Source: Candidatus Methanophagaceae archaeon (GTDB lineage Archaea > Halobacteriota > Syntropharchaeia > Alkanophagales > Methanospirareceae). From it: a stretch of DNA of 63,175 nt. The position numbers were made by a program, and so were the translations under genes. The DNA lies in assembly GCA_003194435.1 (NCBI GenBank), contig PQXC01000013.1, positions 1-63,175 of the forward strand. Direction: 5' to 3'. A model generated the notes under the pieces. It was not told the origin of the DNA and did not search any database. It worked only from the letters and a program-made list of their open reading frames with translations. Each line of letters opens with the position of its first letter. Position 1 is the stretch's first letter. Positions 1 to 8,963 of the stretch are shown here, one piece after another.

Positions 1-929
1 TTAACATAGAAGACATCGCATCGTTGTAGTTCTTTTCCCACATATATTTTATTACTGTTCAGTCCGCTGTCCCGTCTCACATACCATGTCCTTATCTGTC
101 CAGCGGCTGGGTCGTGGTTCGCAGTGGAATACATGTTATTATGCCTGTCGAAGTACATCTTCGCGCCAGGTTTCAGTATAATCCAACCTTTACCCGCATC
201 ATCTTCTCTGTTTCCCGCGTACCAGACTCTTATAACATAGTCACCGTCGGGAGTAATTGCAGTCACTTCCAGCTTATGGTCGAGGAACTGGACTTCATCC
301 CCTACTGCCAGATTCCTGAAGCCCTTCTCAATTTCAATCCGCCCATTCACGGTCTTCCCATACGGCTCTACTGAACCACTGACATTCGTGAGTATTGTGC
401 GGTTCCCTTCATTACTCTTTGACATGCAGTTCCACGCGCCCAACCCTGGCTGAGAAGGGATCTCGCAGGTTGGGAATGCAAAGACCGTATCGCCCGCTTG
501 CCCGGATGTCGGCTTATACTGTGTATCTATCAGCATGTAGGTATATTCCATGTTTATTGTTGGATGTGTATAGTTCTTCCTGGGACCCCAGTACTTACCA
601 CAGGGTTCGTACCACGCCCTGAGGAATATCTTCTCCCTTGCATTCTCACCATTTTTTACACCAAACTCCTCCTCAAGCAGTGCGGGATTAAAGGTGATGG
701 AATCCTTTGGTATCACCGTGGGGTCGAATGGCTGCCTCCAATCAGTATATCGTTCAGGTGCATTACCATCTGGTCGGACATCACCGTATATCCTGATAGA
801 AGATGGCGCTCCTCCCTTCGGTGGCTCTGCCATCGCCGCAGGGACAATGGCGAATACCGAAGCAACCATCATCACTGCCAGTGCTATTCCTATCATCCCT
901 TTCGCTCTCTCATTTATTTTGTTGTTCAC
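1..929 (-). CDS. S-layer-like secreted protein, 3' end beyond window
   Basis: An open frame runs on the minus strand from a GTG at 929 to the left edge (about 309 codons) without a stop, so the C-terminus is missing. The GTG is favoured because GGAGGTGA lies just upstream at 941-948, while the ATG at 935-937 meets a stop after two codons. The first 34 residues form a signal peptide: a charged start, a hydrophobic stretch with VMMVASVFAIVPA, and a cleavage-like AMA. The rest is beta-rich and polar with N-glycosylation sequons (NYT, NRT, NVS) and aromatic residues, as in archaeal S-layer proteins. I recognise the style from methanogen/ANME surface proteins but cannot name a family. Exported envelope protein is well supported; S-layer role is inference. 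Confidence 0.75.
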   Translation of the reverse strand, partial: MNNKINERAKGMIGIALAVMMVASVFAIVPAAMAEPPKGGAPSSIRIYGDVRPDGNAPERYTDWRQPFDPTVIPKDSITFNPALLEEEFGVKNGENAREKIFLRAWYEPCGKYWGPRKNYTHPTINMEYTYMLIDTQYKPTSGQAGDTVFAFPTCEIPSQPGLGAWNCMSKSNEGNRTILTNVSGSVEPYGKTVNGRIEIEKGFRNLAVGDEVQFLDHKLEVTAITPDGDYVIRVWYAGNREDDAGKGWIILKPGAKMYFDRHNNMYSTANHDPAAGQIRTWYVRRDSGLNSNKIYVGKELQRCDVFYV

Positions 930-960
930 TTTTTCATCTCACCTCCAGTAATTCAGGATG

Positions 961-1022
961 TCGAGGTTATATATAAAAGCATATGTTGAGAACACATGTA
1001 TTTTCTATATAACTTTAAATAG
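961..1022 (-). promoter_or_regulatory. Promoter region of the S-layer-like gene
   Basis: On the minus strand there are two AT-rich candidate TATA elements, CTTTTATATATAACC near 966-980 and CTATTTAAAGTTATATAG near 1003-1020. Both lie upstream of the GGAGGTGA at 941-948. Related CTTTTATATA or CTTTATATA boxes precede the secreted-protein genes starting at 8731 and 9469, suggesting a common strong promoter type. No transcript data support it. Confidence 0.45.
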
Positions 1023-1070
1023 GGTGCTTTTCCGGTGGAGATGAACTATCCCTTATCCCTCCCTATCCCC

Positions 1071-1832
1071 TCAGATAGAACCGGGTGCATGCGCGATCTT
1101 TATCAAAGCTTCGCGCTCTACAAAGTGCAAGTCACCGGTGACGATGAGCACGTGCGGCGGGTCACCAAATTCATAACCCTTCAGCGATGTTATATAATCG
1201 GCTTTCACCACCGCATCGTCAGAGCCTGCCCGCGCTATACCCACCAGTAAAGAACGCTTCAACACTTCTCCTCCCCTCTCACGCTCTACCAATTCCAGTA
1301 GCTCCAGTGCATCCGCTATGCGCATCCCGATATCAAGATAGAGGAGTGTATGGAGTCCTCGCTCACTGTTATCCTCTATCGTCTCATAGGGGACATGGGA
1401 TACAACACCTTTATATGGTGGTGATACCGTTGCGGACTTACCAAACTTGTAGTTCTGAAGCCCGCATAGGCCCGCAGCTGCGGATGCGATAGAAGCCGCA
1501 TGTACTATCCGTGTCTCTATCCCTCTCTCGATCGCCCTCAGTCGCAGATCTACATGCGTAGTAGCAATCATGGCATCGCCACCACTGAGTAATACCACTT
1601 TCTTGCTCTTCGCGAGTTCCAGAATCCCTCTTTCTGCTCCCTCCTCCAGCTCTTCTCGCGCCAATAGCGAGATCCTTCTGCCATAAGCCTCCTCCAGCTT
1701 CTCTATCGTTCGCGCTCCTGCAGGCGATGTATAGAACTCTGCATAGACCACATCCGCCTCTCTTATCGCTTCCAGACCTTTCAATGTTATATCTTCCGGG
1801 TCATACAACCCGAGTCCGACGAAGGTCAGCAT
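1071..1832 (-). CDS. dphB: Diphthine synthase
   Basis: SAM-dependent methyltransferase of diphthamide biosynthesis, which methylates the modified histidine of elongation factor 2. The 253-residue length is normal for the archaeal family. Visible signatures are the N-terminal GLGLYDPEDIT (residues 6-16) and the tetrapyrrole-methylase-fold SAM loop SGGDAMIATTH (83-93), where the usual DPM is DAM. The conserved block with NYKFGKSATV and PYETIEDN follows in the middle. It is transcribed toward the S-layer-like gene and divergently from argS. The other diphthamide gene in the window, dph2, is 23 kb away at 24668, so the pathway is not clustered. The start ATG has no clear ribosome binding site, so leaderless translation is possible. 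Confidence 0.93.
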   Translation of the reverse strand: MLTFVGLGLYDPEDITLKGLEAIREADVVYAEFYTSPAGARTIEKLEEAYGRRISLLAREELEEGAERGILELAKSKKVVLLSGGDAMIATTHVDLRLRAIERGIETRIVHAASIASAAAGLCGLQNYKFGKSATVSPPYKGVVSHVPYETIEDNSERGLHTLLYLDIGMRIADALELLELVERERGGEVLKRSLLVGIARAGSDDAVVKADYITSLKGYEFGDPPHVLIVTGDLHFVEREALIKIAHAPGSI

Positions 1833-1935
1833 TGGATTGGATTTGTTTATGTACGAATTCTATTCTAACTAAATGTAAATCTAAATATTCAGGGTAATAC
1901 GTAAGTAACCGTAACGTAAGGATGTAGATGTAATA

Positions 1936-3666
1936 ATGTACCTCCAATTCAAGCGAGAAGTTGAACATATACTGAAAGCTGCACTGGCTGATGCATCATA
2001 TGAATATGAATATAGCAGCCTAGAGTTAGAAGAGAGCGAACATGCTGATATCACATCCCGAATTGCTTTCACCTTAGCATCAAGATATGGAAAGCCACCT
2101 GAGAACATCGCTGCGGATATACTCCGCCATATTACTGTACCAACGCCAGCAGAGGGGCGAACCCGAACACTCATATCAAGAGCAGTCGCCTCCGGTCCTT
2201 ACATCAACTTCTACGTCAATGATTATTTCCTCGATGCCACACTGAGACGGCTAAAAGGTGGTGGAGGTGGTGGAGATAATACAGAGAAGAGGCATGATAA
2301 AAGTACAAGGATAATAATTGAACATACCTCTGCGAATCCTGATGGACCCCTGCACATAGGGCATCTCAGGAACGCTATCATAGGCGATGTGCTGGCACGA
2401 GTATTAACTTATTCGGGCTACCAGGTGGAGACGCAATATTATGTGAATGATATGGGCAGGCAGGTAGCGGTTGCGGTATGGGGTGCTTCCAGATTGAAGC
2501 TTGACACGCGAAAGAAGGGGGACCATGCGATAGTTGATGTTTATATCGCAGCCAATCGAATGTTAGAGGCTAATGCAGCTTATCGTACCGAAGTGGATGC
2601 GCTGATGAGGCGCTATGAAGCAGGGGATGAGGAAGTGGTGAAGCGCTACGAGGAGGTTGTTCAGAGATGCCTCGCCGGTATTAAGGCATCACTACAAAGG
2701 CTGAATATCCATCATGACCTGTTCGTATTTGAGAGTGAATTTGTGCGTAGTGGTGCGGTGCAACGTATAATAGAGGAGTTAAAGCGAAGAGGCGATATAA
2801 AATCTGAGGGCTCTGCGCTCATACTTCACTTAGATGGAATAGAGAAGGGACTGGTGATTCAGCGTGCAGATGGAACTTCACTCTACACCACCCGTGACCT
2901 CGCGTATCACCGCTGGAAGAGCGAGCGATGTGACCGTATGATAGATGTGCTGGGTAAGGACCATGAACTGGTATCGCAGCAATTGCGAAAAGCACTGCTA
3001 TTATTGGGTGTGAAGGCGCCAGAATTTGTCATCTTCGAGTTCGTATCTTTACCCTCTGGCTCTTTATCCACACGCGCAGGCAGGTATATCTCGGCAGATG
3101 AGCTGATGGAGAGGATAGAAGCGCGTGCATACGAGGAGGTAGAGAAGCGAAGAATGGACCTGAGCGAAGATAAGAAGCGCGAGATAGCAAGAATGGTGGG
3201 GATAGGTGCATTACGTTACGATATGGTGAAAGTCTCGCCAGAGAAACATATAGTGTTCAACCTCGAGGATGCTCTGGACATAGAGAAGAAAGGCGCACCT
3301 TTTATTCAGTACGCCCATGCTCGTGCATCCAGTATATTACGCATGGCAACTGACCGTGGCTTTAAAATTGATTCTGCCGATGCCGATGTGGCTCTGTTAA
3401 GGGATAAGAGCGAGGTGGAATTGATAAAGAAGCTTGCAATGTTTGAGTATGTAATGGAGAGCGTGGCTTCTGAGCTGAAACTGCATAAGGTTGCCAGATA
3501 CGCGCGAGAGCTCGCTGAAGTCTTCAATATCTTTTATAAGAATTGCCCTGTACTGAATGCAGAAGAAGAATTAAGAGAAGCAAGATTGGTGCTTGTAGAC
3601 TGTACGAAGCAGGTTTTATGTGAAGTCCTCTCTGTGCTTGGTATAGAAGCGCCGGAGGAGATGTGA
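1936..3666 (+). CDS. argS: Arginyl-tRNA synthetase
   Basis: Class I aminoacyl-tRNA synthetase charging tRNA-Arg. It is 576 residues, typical for archaea. The N-terminal Add-1 domain (residues 1-100) is followed by a glycine-rich stretch at 108-113, then the HIGH box in SANPDGPLHIGH (132-143). No canonical KMSK is visible; the corresponding region reads SLPSGSLSTRAGRYI, and loss of KMSK is common in ArgRS. The C-terminal all-helical anticodon-binding domain contains the expected YAHARASSI block. The stop overlaps the next gene by 4 bases (ATGTGA), indicating translational coupling. Confidence 0.96.
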   Translation: MYLQFKREVEHILKAALADASYEYEYSSLELEESEHADITSRIAFTLASRYGKPPENIAADILRHITVPTPAEGRTRTLISRAVASGPYINFYVNDYFLDATLRRLKGGGGGGDNTEKRHDKSTRIIIEHTSANPDGPLHIGHLRNAIIGDVLARVLTYSGYQVETQYYVNDMGRQVAVAVWGASRLKLDTRKKGDHAIVDVYIAANRMLEANAAYRTEVDALMRRYEAGDEEVVKRYEEVVQRCLAGIKASLQRLNIHHDLFVFESEFVRSGAVQRIIEELKRRGDIKSEGSALILHLDGIEKGLVIQRADGTSLYTTRDLAYHRWKSERCDRMIDVLGKDHELVSQQLRKALLLLGVKAPEFVIFEFVSLPSGSLSTRAGRYISADELMERIEARAYEEVEKRRMDLSEDKKREIARMVGIGALRYDMVKVSPEKHIVFNLEDALDIEKKGAPFIQYAHARASSILRMATDRGFKIDSADADVALLRDKSEVELIKKLAMFEYVMESVASELKLHKVARYARELAEVFNIFYKNCPVLNAEEELREARLVLVDCTKQVLCEVLSVLGIEAPEEM

Positions 3667-4370
3667 TTGCGATGGTGATAGCCGGGAAATTGTTCATGAT
3701 TGAAGGAGGGGGAGAAGGAAGGGGGAAGGGAGATATAGCATTGCCGAGGATAGCGAGCAAATTAAAAGATTACAGGCGAGAGGATAAGGAGCAGGATATT
3801 CGTTTGATCACCGAGATAAAAGACCTGCACCTGACCGGTGACTTACTATCTGGCACTTTCGTACAGGACGAGCTCATGAGTGTCTATCATCATGGCGAGT
3901 TGATACATGTACCACGCACGCTGGAGGCGCCTTTCTTCTTTGTTGAACAGCCGGATAAACACAGAGTTGTGCTCACCATTATGGAGAAGAAGACAAGAGC
4001 GAACAATATCGCTAATCAGTTGAGCAAGATACTCTTCATGACCACATCAAGGATAGTAGAAGCGAGGATAGAGCCTTCTCGATTTGTTCATTTCCACGAG
4101 GATAACTTTGAGGATACAAAGGTGATCTTCTTCGACGATGTTGATATTCCAAACGTGAAGAAACTTTCGCTTTATGGCTCCGCTCTGGCTGATACATCGC
4201 TTTATGCGGAACATTTGAAGCACGGTAAGATATGGTATATCGTGTTGAAGTCCAGAAGGTACGGGTTAGTGGTGGGATTAACTCGTAACGGTGTTGTAAC
4301 GATCTTCAGTAAGGCAACGAAGGACGATTTTATAAACTACGTACGGGATGAGGTCATTAGTCTGGTTTGA
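3663..4370 (+). CDS. Conserved-looking hypothetical protein coupled to argS
   Basis: 235-residue soluble protein with no signal peptide or membrane segment. It starts at a GTG overlapping the argS stop; a second candidate start is the ATG nine bases later. The sequence has a glycine-rich N-terminal loop (EGGGEGRGKGD), a mixed alpha/beta core and hydrophobic strands near the end (IWYIVLKSRRYGLVVGL). I see no catalytic motif and recognise no family. Codon use matches its neighbours, so it looks native. A link to translation is suggested only by its operon position. Confidence 0.7.
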   Translation: MIAMVIAGKLFMIEGGGEGRGKGDIALPRIASKLKDYRREDKEQDIRLITEIKDLHLTGDLLSGTFVQDELMSVYHHGELIHVPRTLEAPFFFVEQPDKHRVVLTIMEKKTRANNIANQLSKILFMTTSRIVEARIEPSRFVHFHEDNFEDTKVIFFDDVDIPNVKKLSLYGSALADTSLYAEHLKHGKIWYIVLKSRRYGLVVGLTRNGVVTIFSKATKDDFINYVRDEVISLV

Positions 4371-4420
4371 TTTAATTTGGTATGACTTCAGAATAGAATA
4401 GGAGAGAAGACAGGTAAAAA

Positions 4421-5293
4421 ATGATTATATCGGTAGCGAGTGGTAAAGGTGGCACCGGTAAGACGACAGTGGCAGTAAATCTCGCTCTCTCGCTCTCAAA
4501 CGATGCAGATGTCCAGCTACTGGATTGCGATGTCGAAGAGCCGAACGCATATATATTCTTCAATCCGGGCGCTGAGAATGAGGAAGTGAAACCGGTGCAC
4601 AGATTGATACCAGAGGTTGATGAGGAACACTGTGATTACTGCGGTAAATGCGCTTCTGCATGTGAATATAACGCGATTGTTGTACTGCCCGGGCAGCTCA
4701 AGGTCATGCTCTTCCCCGAATTGTGTAATGGCTGCGGTTTATGCTCCATGGTCTGTCCGCGAGATGCGATTAGAGAGGTGCCACATGAGATAGGGGTTAT
4801 CAGGCGATACAGAAGCGATAGCATAGAACTCATTTACGGCGTGCTGAAGATCGGTGAGGTAAGAGCAACACCATTGATAGACCGTGTGAAGGAGGAGCTC
4901 AGACCTGAGAAGATGGTGATAATTGATTCCCCGCCCGGTACTTCATGCCCGGTCATTGCGGCTGTTCAGGATAGTGATTACTGCATTCTTGTTACAGAGC
5001 CCACACCGTTTGGACTGTATGACCTGAAACTCGCAGTTGAAGTCCTCAAGCTATTGAAGATACCTTCTGGACTGGTGATAAACAAAGCAGGAGTTGGAGA
5101 CCGGGAAGTATATAAGTATAGTGAGGCGGAAGGTATCCCAATTCTGCTTGAAATCCCATATAGTGAAGCAATGGCGAGATACTATTCAGAAGGTATGCCG
5201 ATTGTAGCGGCGATGCCTGAATGGAAGAAGCGTTTCGCGGATATGATAGAGGAAATAAAGCTGAAAGTAAAAGATAAGGCAAAGGAGAAGTGA
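4421..5293 (+). CDS. MinD-family ATPase with inserted ferredoxin domain (copy 1)
   Basis: P-loop ATPase of the MinD/Mrp class (COG1149-like). Walker A deviant motif GKGGTGKTT is at residues 8-16, with the LDCDVEEPN switch after it. A two-cluster ferredoxin domain is inserted into the ATPase fold, with cysteines at 71, 74, 77, 81 and 102, 105, 108, 112, each set C-x2-C-x2-C-x3-C and expected to bind a 4Fe-4S cluster. The later IDSPPGTSCPV is the MinD switch-II region. Proteins of this type are common in anaerobic archaea as tandem pairs; their exact job is not settled, with Fe-S cluster handling or redox-coupled assembly proposed. It overlaps copy 2 by 4 bases. Confidence 0.9.
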   Translation: MIISVASGKGGTGKTTVAVNLALSLSNDADVQLLDCDVEEPNAYIFFNPGAENEEVKPVHRLIPEVDEEHCDYCGKCASACEYNAIVVLPGQLKVMLFPELCNGCGLCSMVCPRDAIREVPHEIGVIRRYRSDSIELIYGVLKIGEVRATPLIDRVKEELRPEKMVIIDSPPGTSCPVIAAVQDSDYCILVTEPTPFGLYDLKLAVEVLKLLKIPSGLVINKAGVGDREVYKYSEAEGIPILLEIPYSEAMARYYSEGMPIVAAMPEWKKRFADMIEEIKLKVKDKAKEK

Positions 5294-6162
5294 TGGTGAA
5301 GCAGCTAACAATAGTGAGTGGTAAAGGAGGTACTGGAAAGACGACAGTTGTGGCATCATTCGCATCACTTGCAGCGAACAAGGTCATTGCGGATTGCGAT
5401 GTGGACGCGCCGGATCTCCACCTGCTGCTGCATCCTGAGGTGATGAAACGGACCGAATTTAAAGGTGCAAAATTGGCAGAGATGGACAAGACCAGGTGTA
5501 TAGAATGTGGTAACTGTGCATCTGTATGCAGATTCCATGCCATCTCCGACACCCCCTCCGGGTTCGCACTCAATCCCGCACGGTGTGAGGGCTGTGGTGC
5601 ATGTGTGTTTGTCTGTGAACAGGAAGCGATTAGACTGAGAGAGCGTATTTCCGGATATACATTAGTATCACGGACGAGATATGGAACGATGGTGCATGCG
5701 CAACTGAGCATAGGGGAGGAGGCATCCGGTAAACTTGTTACCGCGGTTAGAACGAACGCCCGGCAAGTAGCGGAAGATGAGCACTGTGAGCTTGTACTTA
5801 TAGATGGCTCACCAGGCATTGGTTGCCCTGTGGTTGCTTCGCTCACCGGTGTGGATCTCGCACTCGTGGTCACGGAGCCTACGATGTCCGGACTGTATGA
5901 CCTCACGCGAATCATTAACGTAGCCAATCACTTTGGAATCCGTTCAATGGTGTGTATCAATAAATACGACCTGAACGAGTCAAACAGCCGTAAAATAGCA
6001 GATTTCTGCCACCAGCAGGGCATACCGGTAGCAGGTAGAGTCCCCTATGACTCAATAGTTACAGAAGCGATGGTCGAAGGCGTACCAGTTGTTGAATATT
6101 CAGATGGAGCGGTATCGAAGGCGATAAGAGCTATGTGGAGCTATATAAAATATACTCTATAG
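5290..6162 (+). CDS. MinD-family ATPase with inserted ferredoxin domain (copy 2)
   Basis: Paralogue of the preceding gene with the same 290-residue length. It has Walker A GKGGTGKTT (11-19), an inserted ferredoxin with cysteines at 70, 73, 76, 80 and 99, 102, 105, 109, and switch-II IDGSPGIGCPV. GTG at 5290 overlaps the upstream stop; ATG at 5293 is an alternative start. The two proteins differ throughout, so the duplication is old and they probably form a heterodimer. No third partner, such as a dinitrogenase iron-molybdenum cofactor-like protein, lies beside them here. Confidence 0.9.
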   Translation: MMVKQLTIVSGKGGTGKTTVVASFASLAANKVIADCDVDAPDLHLLLHPEVMKRTEFKGAKLAEMDKTRCIECGNCASVCRFHAISDTPSGFALNPARCEGCGACVFVCEQEAIRLRERISGYTLVSRTRYGTMVHAQLSIGEEASGKLVTAVRTNARQVAEDEHCELVLIDGSPGIGCPVVASLTGVDLALVVTEPTMSGLYDLTRIINVANHFGIRSMVCINKYDLNESNSRKIADFCHQQGIPVAGRVPYDSIVTEAMVEGVPVVEYSDGAVSKAIRAMWSYIKYTL

Positions 6163-6185
6163 AGAGGAGTTGAGTCAAGCCAAAG

Positions 6186-6246
6186 CGAAAGGTTTATAAG
6201 ACCTGTAATACGGTTTTATTACATATAGGTATTGCAGGTTAGTGAA
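6186..6246 (+). promoter_or_regulatory. Promoter of the 6232 gene
   Basis: CGAAAGGTTTATAAGACC around 6185-6202 reads as a purine-rich BRE followed by an archaeal TATA box. A start of transcription about 25 bases downstream would leave only a very short leader before TTG 6232 or GTG 6247, and there is no clear Shine-Dalgarno site. This suggests a short-leader or leaderless message. Confidence 0.5.
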
Positions 6247-7998
6247 GTGAACAAAATAGATGGAAGTTCGGGTCTGACCGCATTAGTAGTGCTATTATTG
6301 CTATTCACATTCACGTATACCGAAGTAGCAGTTACTGCATTACCGGTAACCATTCTTGTTCAGCCCGAAGAGGGTAGCATTAACGCCTCCGTGGTTGTAT
6401 CTGCGGTTGTAACAACCCGGAGAGACTGGACATTCAACATCAACTGGAGCTATCGGGTAAATGCTTCCAGCGAAAATCCAATGCCTTTCGAGTTAGCAGT
6501 AAACCGAAGTGCAACATTGAAAATTATCCAGGATAATACAAATGCAAATACGTTAACTGCATTTGCAATGGATGCAGAGGGGGATACAGCAAACGCAACT
6601 GTGACCTTATGTACAAATACATCTCCAAAGAGGATAAAAATCAGAACGAATATGTCTGCATTAAGACTTCTATTGCCTGATTTGAAAATCAATAATGAGA
6701 AAGATAATGAGAAAGTTGTGCAGTTCGAGATGAGTGTTATTAATGAATCTACACAGGATATTACTGAATTATTAAAGAAGTATAGGAATGGGAATGCTTC
6801 TCTTTCTCTCCTCGCCGATCACGATGTCCGAATAAAGGTAAATGCAAGCGACATTATAAGATTAATCGCTGGTAGTGACAATACAGTTCATGGCAGTATA
6901 ACATTTATTGAGGATACAGTTCCATTTGAGTTGGTCTCGCAAAGAGACACGGATACGATACTCCCGGTGCTAACTGTGGCGAGCCCGCAAGAGGACCAGA
7001 TGTTAGCTTCTCATAACGTCACTCTCGCAGTCTCCGCAAATGAGCCCATCGCACGCTGGTATTATCGCCTCAATAACGATAACGGTACAAATGTCAGCTT
7101 CGTACCTCCTGCCGTCATTAACGCGAGTGAAGGAGCGAACCAGCTCCTGATCTCCGCTACTGACCTTGCTGGTAATCGCGGTTACGCCGTTGTTAACTTC
7201 TCCGTGGATACGATACCCCCGGTGCTAACTGTGGCGAGCCCGCAAGAGGACCAGAAGTTAGCTTCTCATAACGTCACTCTCGCAGTCTCCGCAAATGAGC
7301 CCATCGCACGCTGGTATTATCGCCTCAATAACGGCACAAACGTCAGTTTCGCCTCCCCGAATGGGGATGAGCACACGAAAACAACATTGATAGCGAAAAA
7401 GGGCGAGAACAAACTGGATGTGTATGCTGATGACCTTGCGGGAAACACAGGAAAAGCAACCATTTTCTTCGTTGTGATGGAACCACGAATCGCTACCGAG
7501 TCCTCGATACAGGGAACAGGGAGCATAGCTATCGAGAAAGAGATGTCAAGCAGTACTGCTGGGATAGAAAGTGAGGAACAGATTGTGGGTACAACCGGCA
7601 CAGGTGGGAATTACTTAATTATTTCTATTGAGATACTGAGCAAACCAGTGAACATTACCAACCAGAATTATCCCGATTATCACCACGCTGAGGTAATCTC
7701 CTTCACCGGAAACGATCTTATAATAACACATGAGCATTCAGCTTTAGATACTCAGAGCGGTGTTAATGTAACATTTACGGAAGATATCAATGTTGTTAAG
7801 CTTCAGAAGCAGAACACGGTGGATATCAAAACAACATATGATAATCCCAGTATATCTTACAATACCCGGGCAACAGATGTATTCATAGGAAATAAGCAGA
7901 CGAAGGTGGACTTATCAACACCAACAAAGAAAGTTTCTATCCACCATTCGCTTGAAGGAAACTGCACCTCCCGGATGAGACTGACATTTGAGGAATGA
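6232..7998 (+). CDS. Secreted protein with duplicated Ig-like domains
   Basis: Up to 588 residues from TTG at 6232; the GTG at 6247 may be the true start. The N-terminal hydrophobic stretch (ALVVLLLLFTFTY) is a signal peptide or anchor. About 240 residues of asparagine-rich beta sequence with many N-x-S/T sequons follow. Then come two adjacent Ig/bacterial-Ig-like modules, each opening with PVLTVASPQEDQ and containing WYYRLNN; the unit is 85 residues and its first 42 codons are almost identical at DNA level. The C-terminal 200 residues are beta-rich with no obvious transmembrane helix. It is probably an envelope or matrix protein. No enzyme motif is seen. Confidence 0.75.
   Translation: MQVSEVNKIDGSSGLTALVVLLLLFTFTYTEVAVTALPVTILVQPEEGSINASVVVSAVVTTRRDWTFNINWSYRVNASSENPMPFELAVNRSATLKIIQDNTNANTLTAFAMDAEGDTANATVTLCTNTSPKRIKIRTNMSALRLLLPDLKINNEKDNEKVVQFEMSVINESTQDITELLKKYRNGNASLSLLADHDVRIKVNASDIIRLIAGSDNTVHGSITFIEDTVPFELVSQRDTDTILPVLTVASPQEDQMLASHNVTLAVSANEPIARWYYRLNNDNGTNVSFVPPAVINASEGANQLLISATDLAGNRGYAVVNFSVDTIPPVLTVASPQEDQKLASHNVTLAVSANEPIARWYYRLNNGTNVSFASPNGDEHTKTTLIAKKGENKLDVYADDLAGNTGKATIFFVVMEPRIATESSIQGTGSIAIEKEMSSSTAGIESEEQIVGTTGTGGNYLIISIEILSKPVNITNQNYPDYHHAEVISFTGNDLIITHEHSALDTQSGVNVTFTEDINVVKLQKQNTVDIKTTYDNPSISYNTRATDVFIGNKQTKVDLSTPTKKVSIHHSLEGNCTSRMRLTFEE
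6951..7077 (+). repeat. Direct repeat unit A (first copy)
   Basis: A 127-base segment repeated 255 bases downstream at 7206-7332 with only a few mismatches (for example ATACTCCC against ATACCCCC, and CAGATG against CAGAAG). The 255-base offset is exactly 85 codons, so the reading frame is kept. Confidence 0.9.
7206..7332 (+). repeat. Direct repeat unit A (second copy)
   Basis: Second copy of the 127-base segment at 6951-7077. Near-identity including silent positions points to a recent internal duplication or gene conversion within the secreted-protein gene. Confidence 0.9.
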
Positions 7999-8050
7999 GT
8001 TAAATCTATAAAAAATAAGAATAAAAAGAAAAAAATTAAAAAGTAGAAAC

Positions 8051-8731
8051 TTATGAGCGGCTCACGTAATAGTGAGCTCTGAACTTGTAGGTTCCTGCTC
8101 TTACTCCTACTCTGCTGGTTGTCTTCTTCTTCGCAAGCAGCTTCCAGTCATGGTCTGAACGCATCTTTGTTAGTATTACTGAGCCCAGACCGGCGGTGAA
8201 CTTACCTTTTCCCTCTGCGGTAATATTGTAATAGCTCTCTGACCCATTCCTGCTCTTCCCCTCCGAAGATAACACCAGAGAATCAACTTCCGTGGTGAAC
8301 CCAATAGCGCCATCATAAAATGTAGCGTTTTCTCCACTGGAGACTGAAGATGCACTTCCTATGTTCTCTGTTACCTCCGCTCCGCCCATGAGACTTACCG
8401 CCTTACCATTTATAAGTACAGGAGCTCTTCCTGTGGTATCTCTGAGATATGTAACGTTTGTTTCAGTACTGATTTCATCACCGCCTTCTCCTTCTACCAG
8501 TGAATGGTTACAACTACCGTTCACAGCGTTCATTGCATCTACATGAAGCGAGTACTGATTTGTTGTGCCACTTCCGGGGGATAGAGAACGATAGTCATCC
8601 TCTGCTATTATCGTCCCACCAGTTGTGGTAAGCTCATAAGAATAGTTTACATTCGCACTGCTCGCTGGTATCAGGAGAAGAAGAACCATTGCTGTAATTA
8701 GCGCCATTTCTATTGCCCTCTGTCTCACCAT
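8051..8731 (-). CDS. Secreted hypothetical protein, beta-rich
   Basis: 226 residues with a signal peptide (charged MVRQR, hydrophobic ALITAMVLLLLIPA, cleavage-like SSA). It starts behind AAGGAGGTGAT. The mature part is serine/threonine/glycine-rich with several sequons and carries FTAGLGSVILTK, which resembles the G-T-V-x-x-G-M-x-V motif of the secreted proteins at 9469, 10452 and 11201. The end is basic and beta-like (TTSRVGVRAGTYKF). It faces the 6232 gene convergently, and its 3' side is followed on the minus strand by a T-rich tract (8000-8045) that would serve as an archaeal terminator. Function unknown. Confidence 0.7.
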   Translation of the reverse strand: MVRQRAIEMALITAMVLLLLIPASSANVNYSYELTTTGGTIIAEDDYRSLSPGSGTTNQYSLHVDAMNAVNGSCNHSLVEGEGGDEISTETNVTYLRDTTGRAPVLINGKAVSLMGGAEVTENIGSASSVSSGENATFYDGAIGFTTEVDSLVLSSEGKSRNGSESYYNITAEGKGKFTAGLGSVILTKMRSDHDWKLLAKKKTTSRVGVRAGTYKFRAHYYVSRS

Positions 8732-8963
8732 CTTATCGCATCACCTCCTTATCCTCACTCTTATCCTTATCGCGACGTGGTATATAAAGTTTTTGCACAT
8801 GTTTGTACTATATTGATATTACATATGTTATATTCCTCGAATAGCGGAAGAAAAGGGAAAGGGATAGGATAATTAGGGCATACAATTTAAATTTGCTTGG
8901 ATTGATAGGAATATGAATGAAACGGAATTGAGAGAATAGGGCGAGGGAGATACAGGAGGATAT

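Noticed and set aside
5046-5927. 293-codon open frame on the minus strand
   Set aside because: Antisense to both MinD-type genes, serine/threonine-rich and low-complexity; shadow of strong codon bias.
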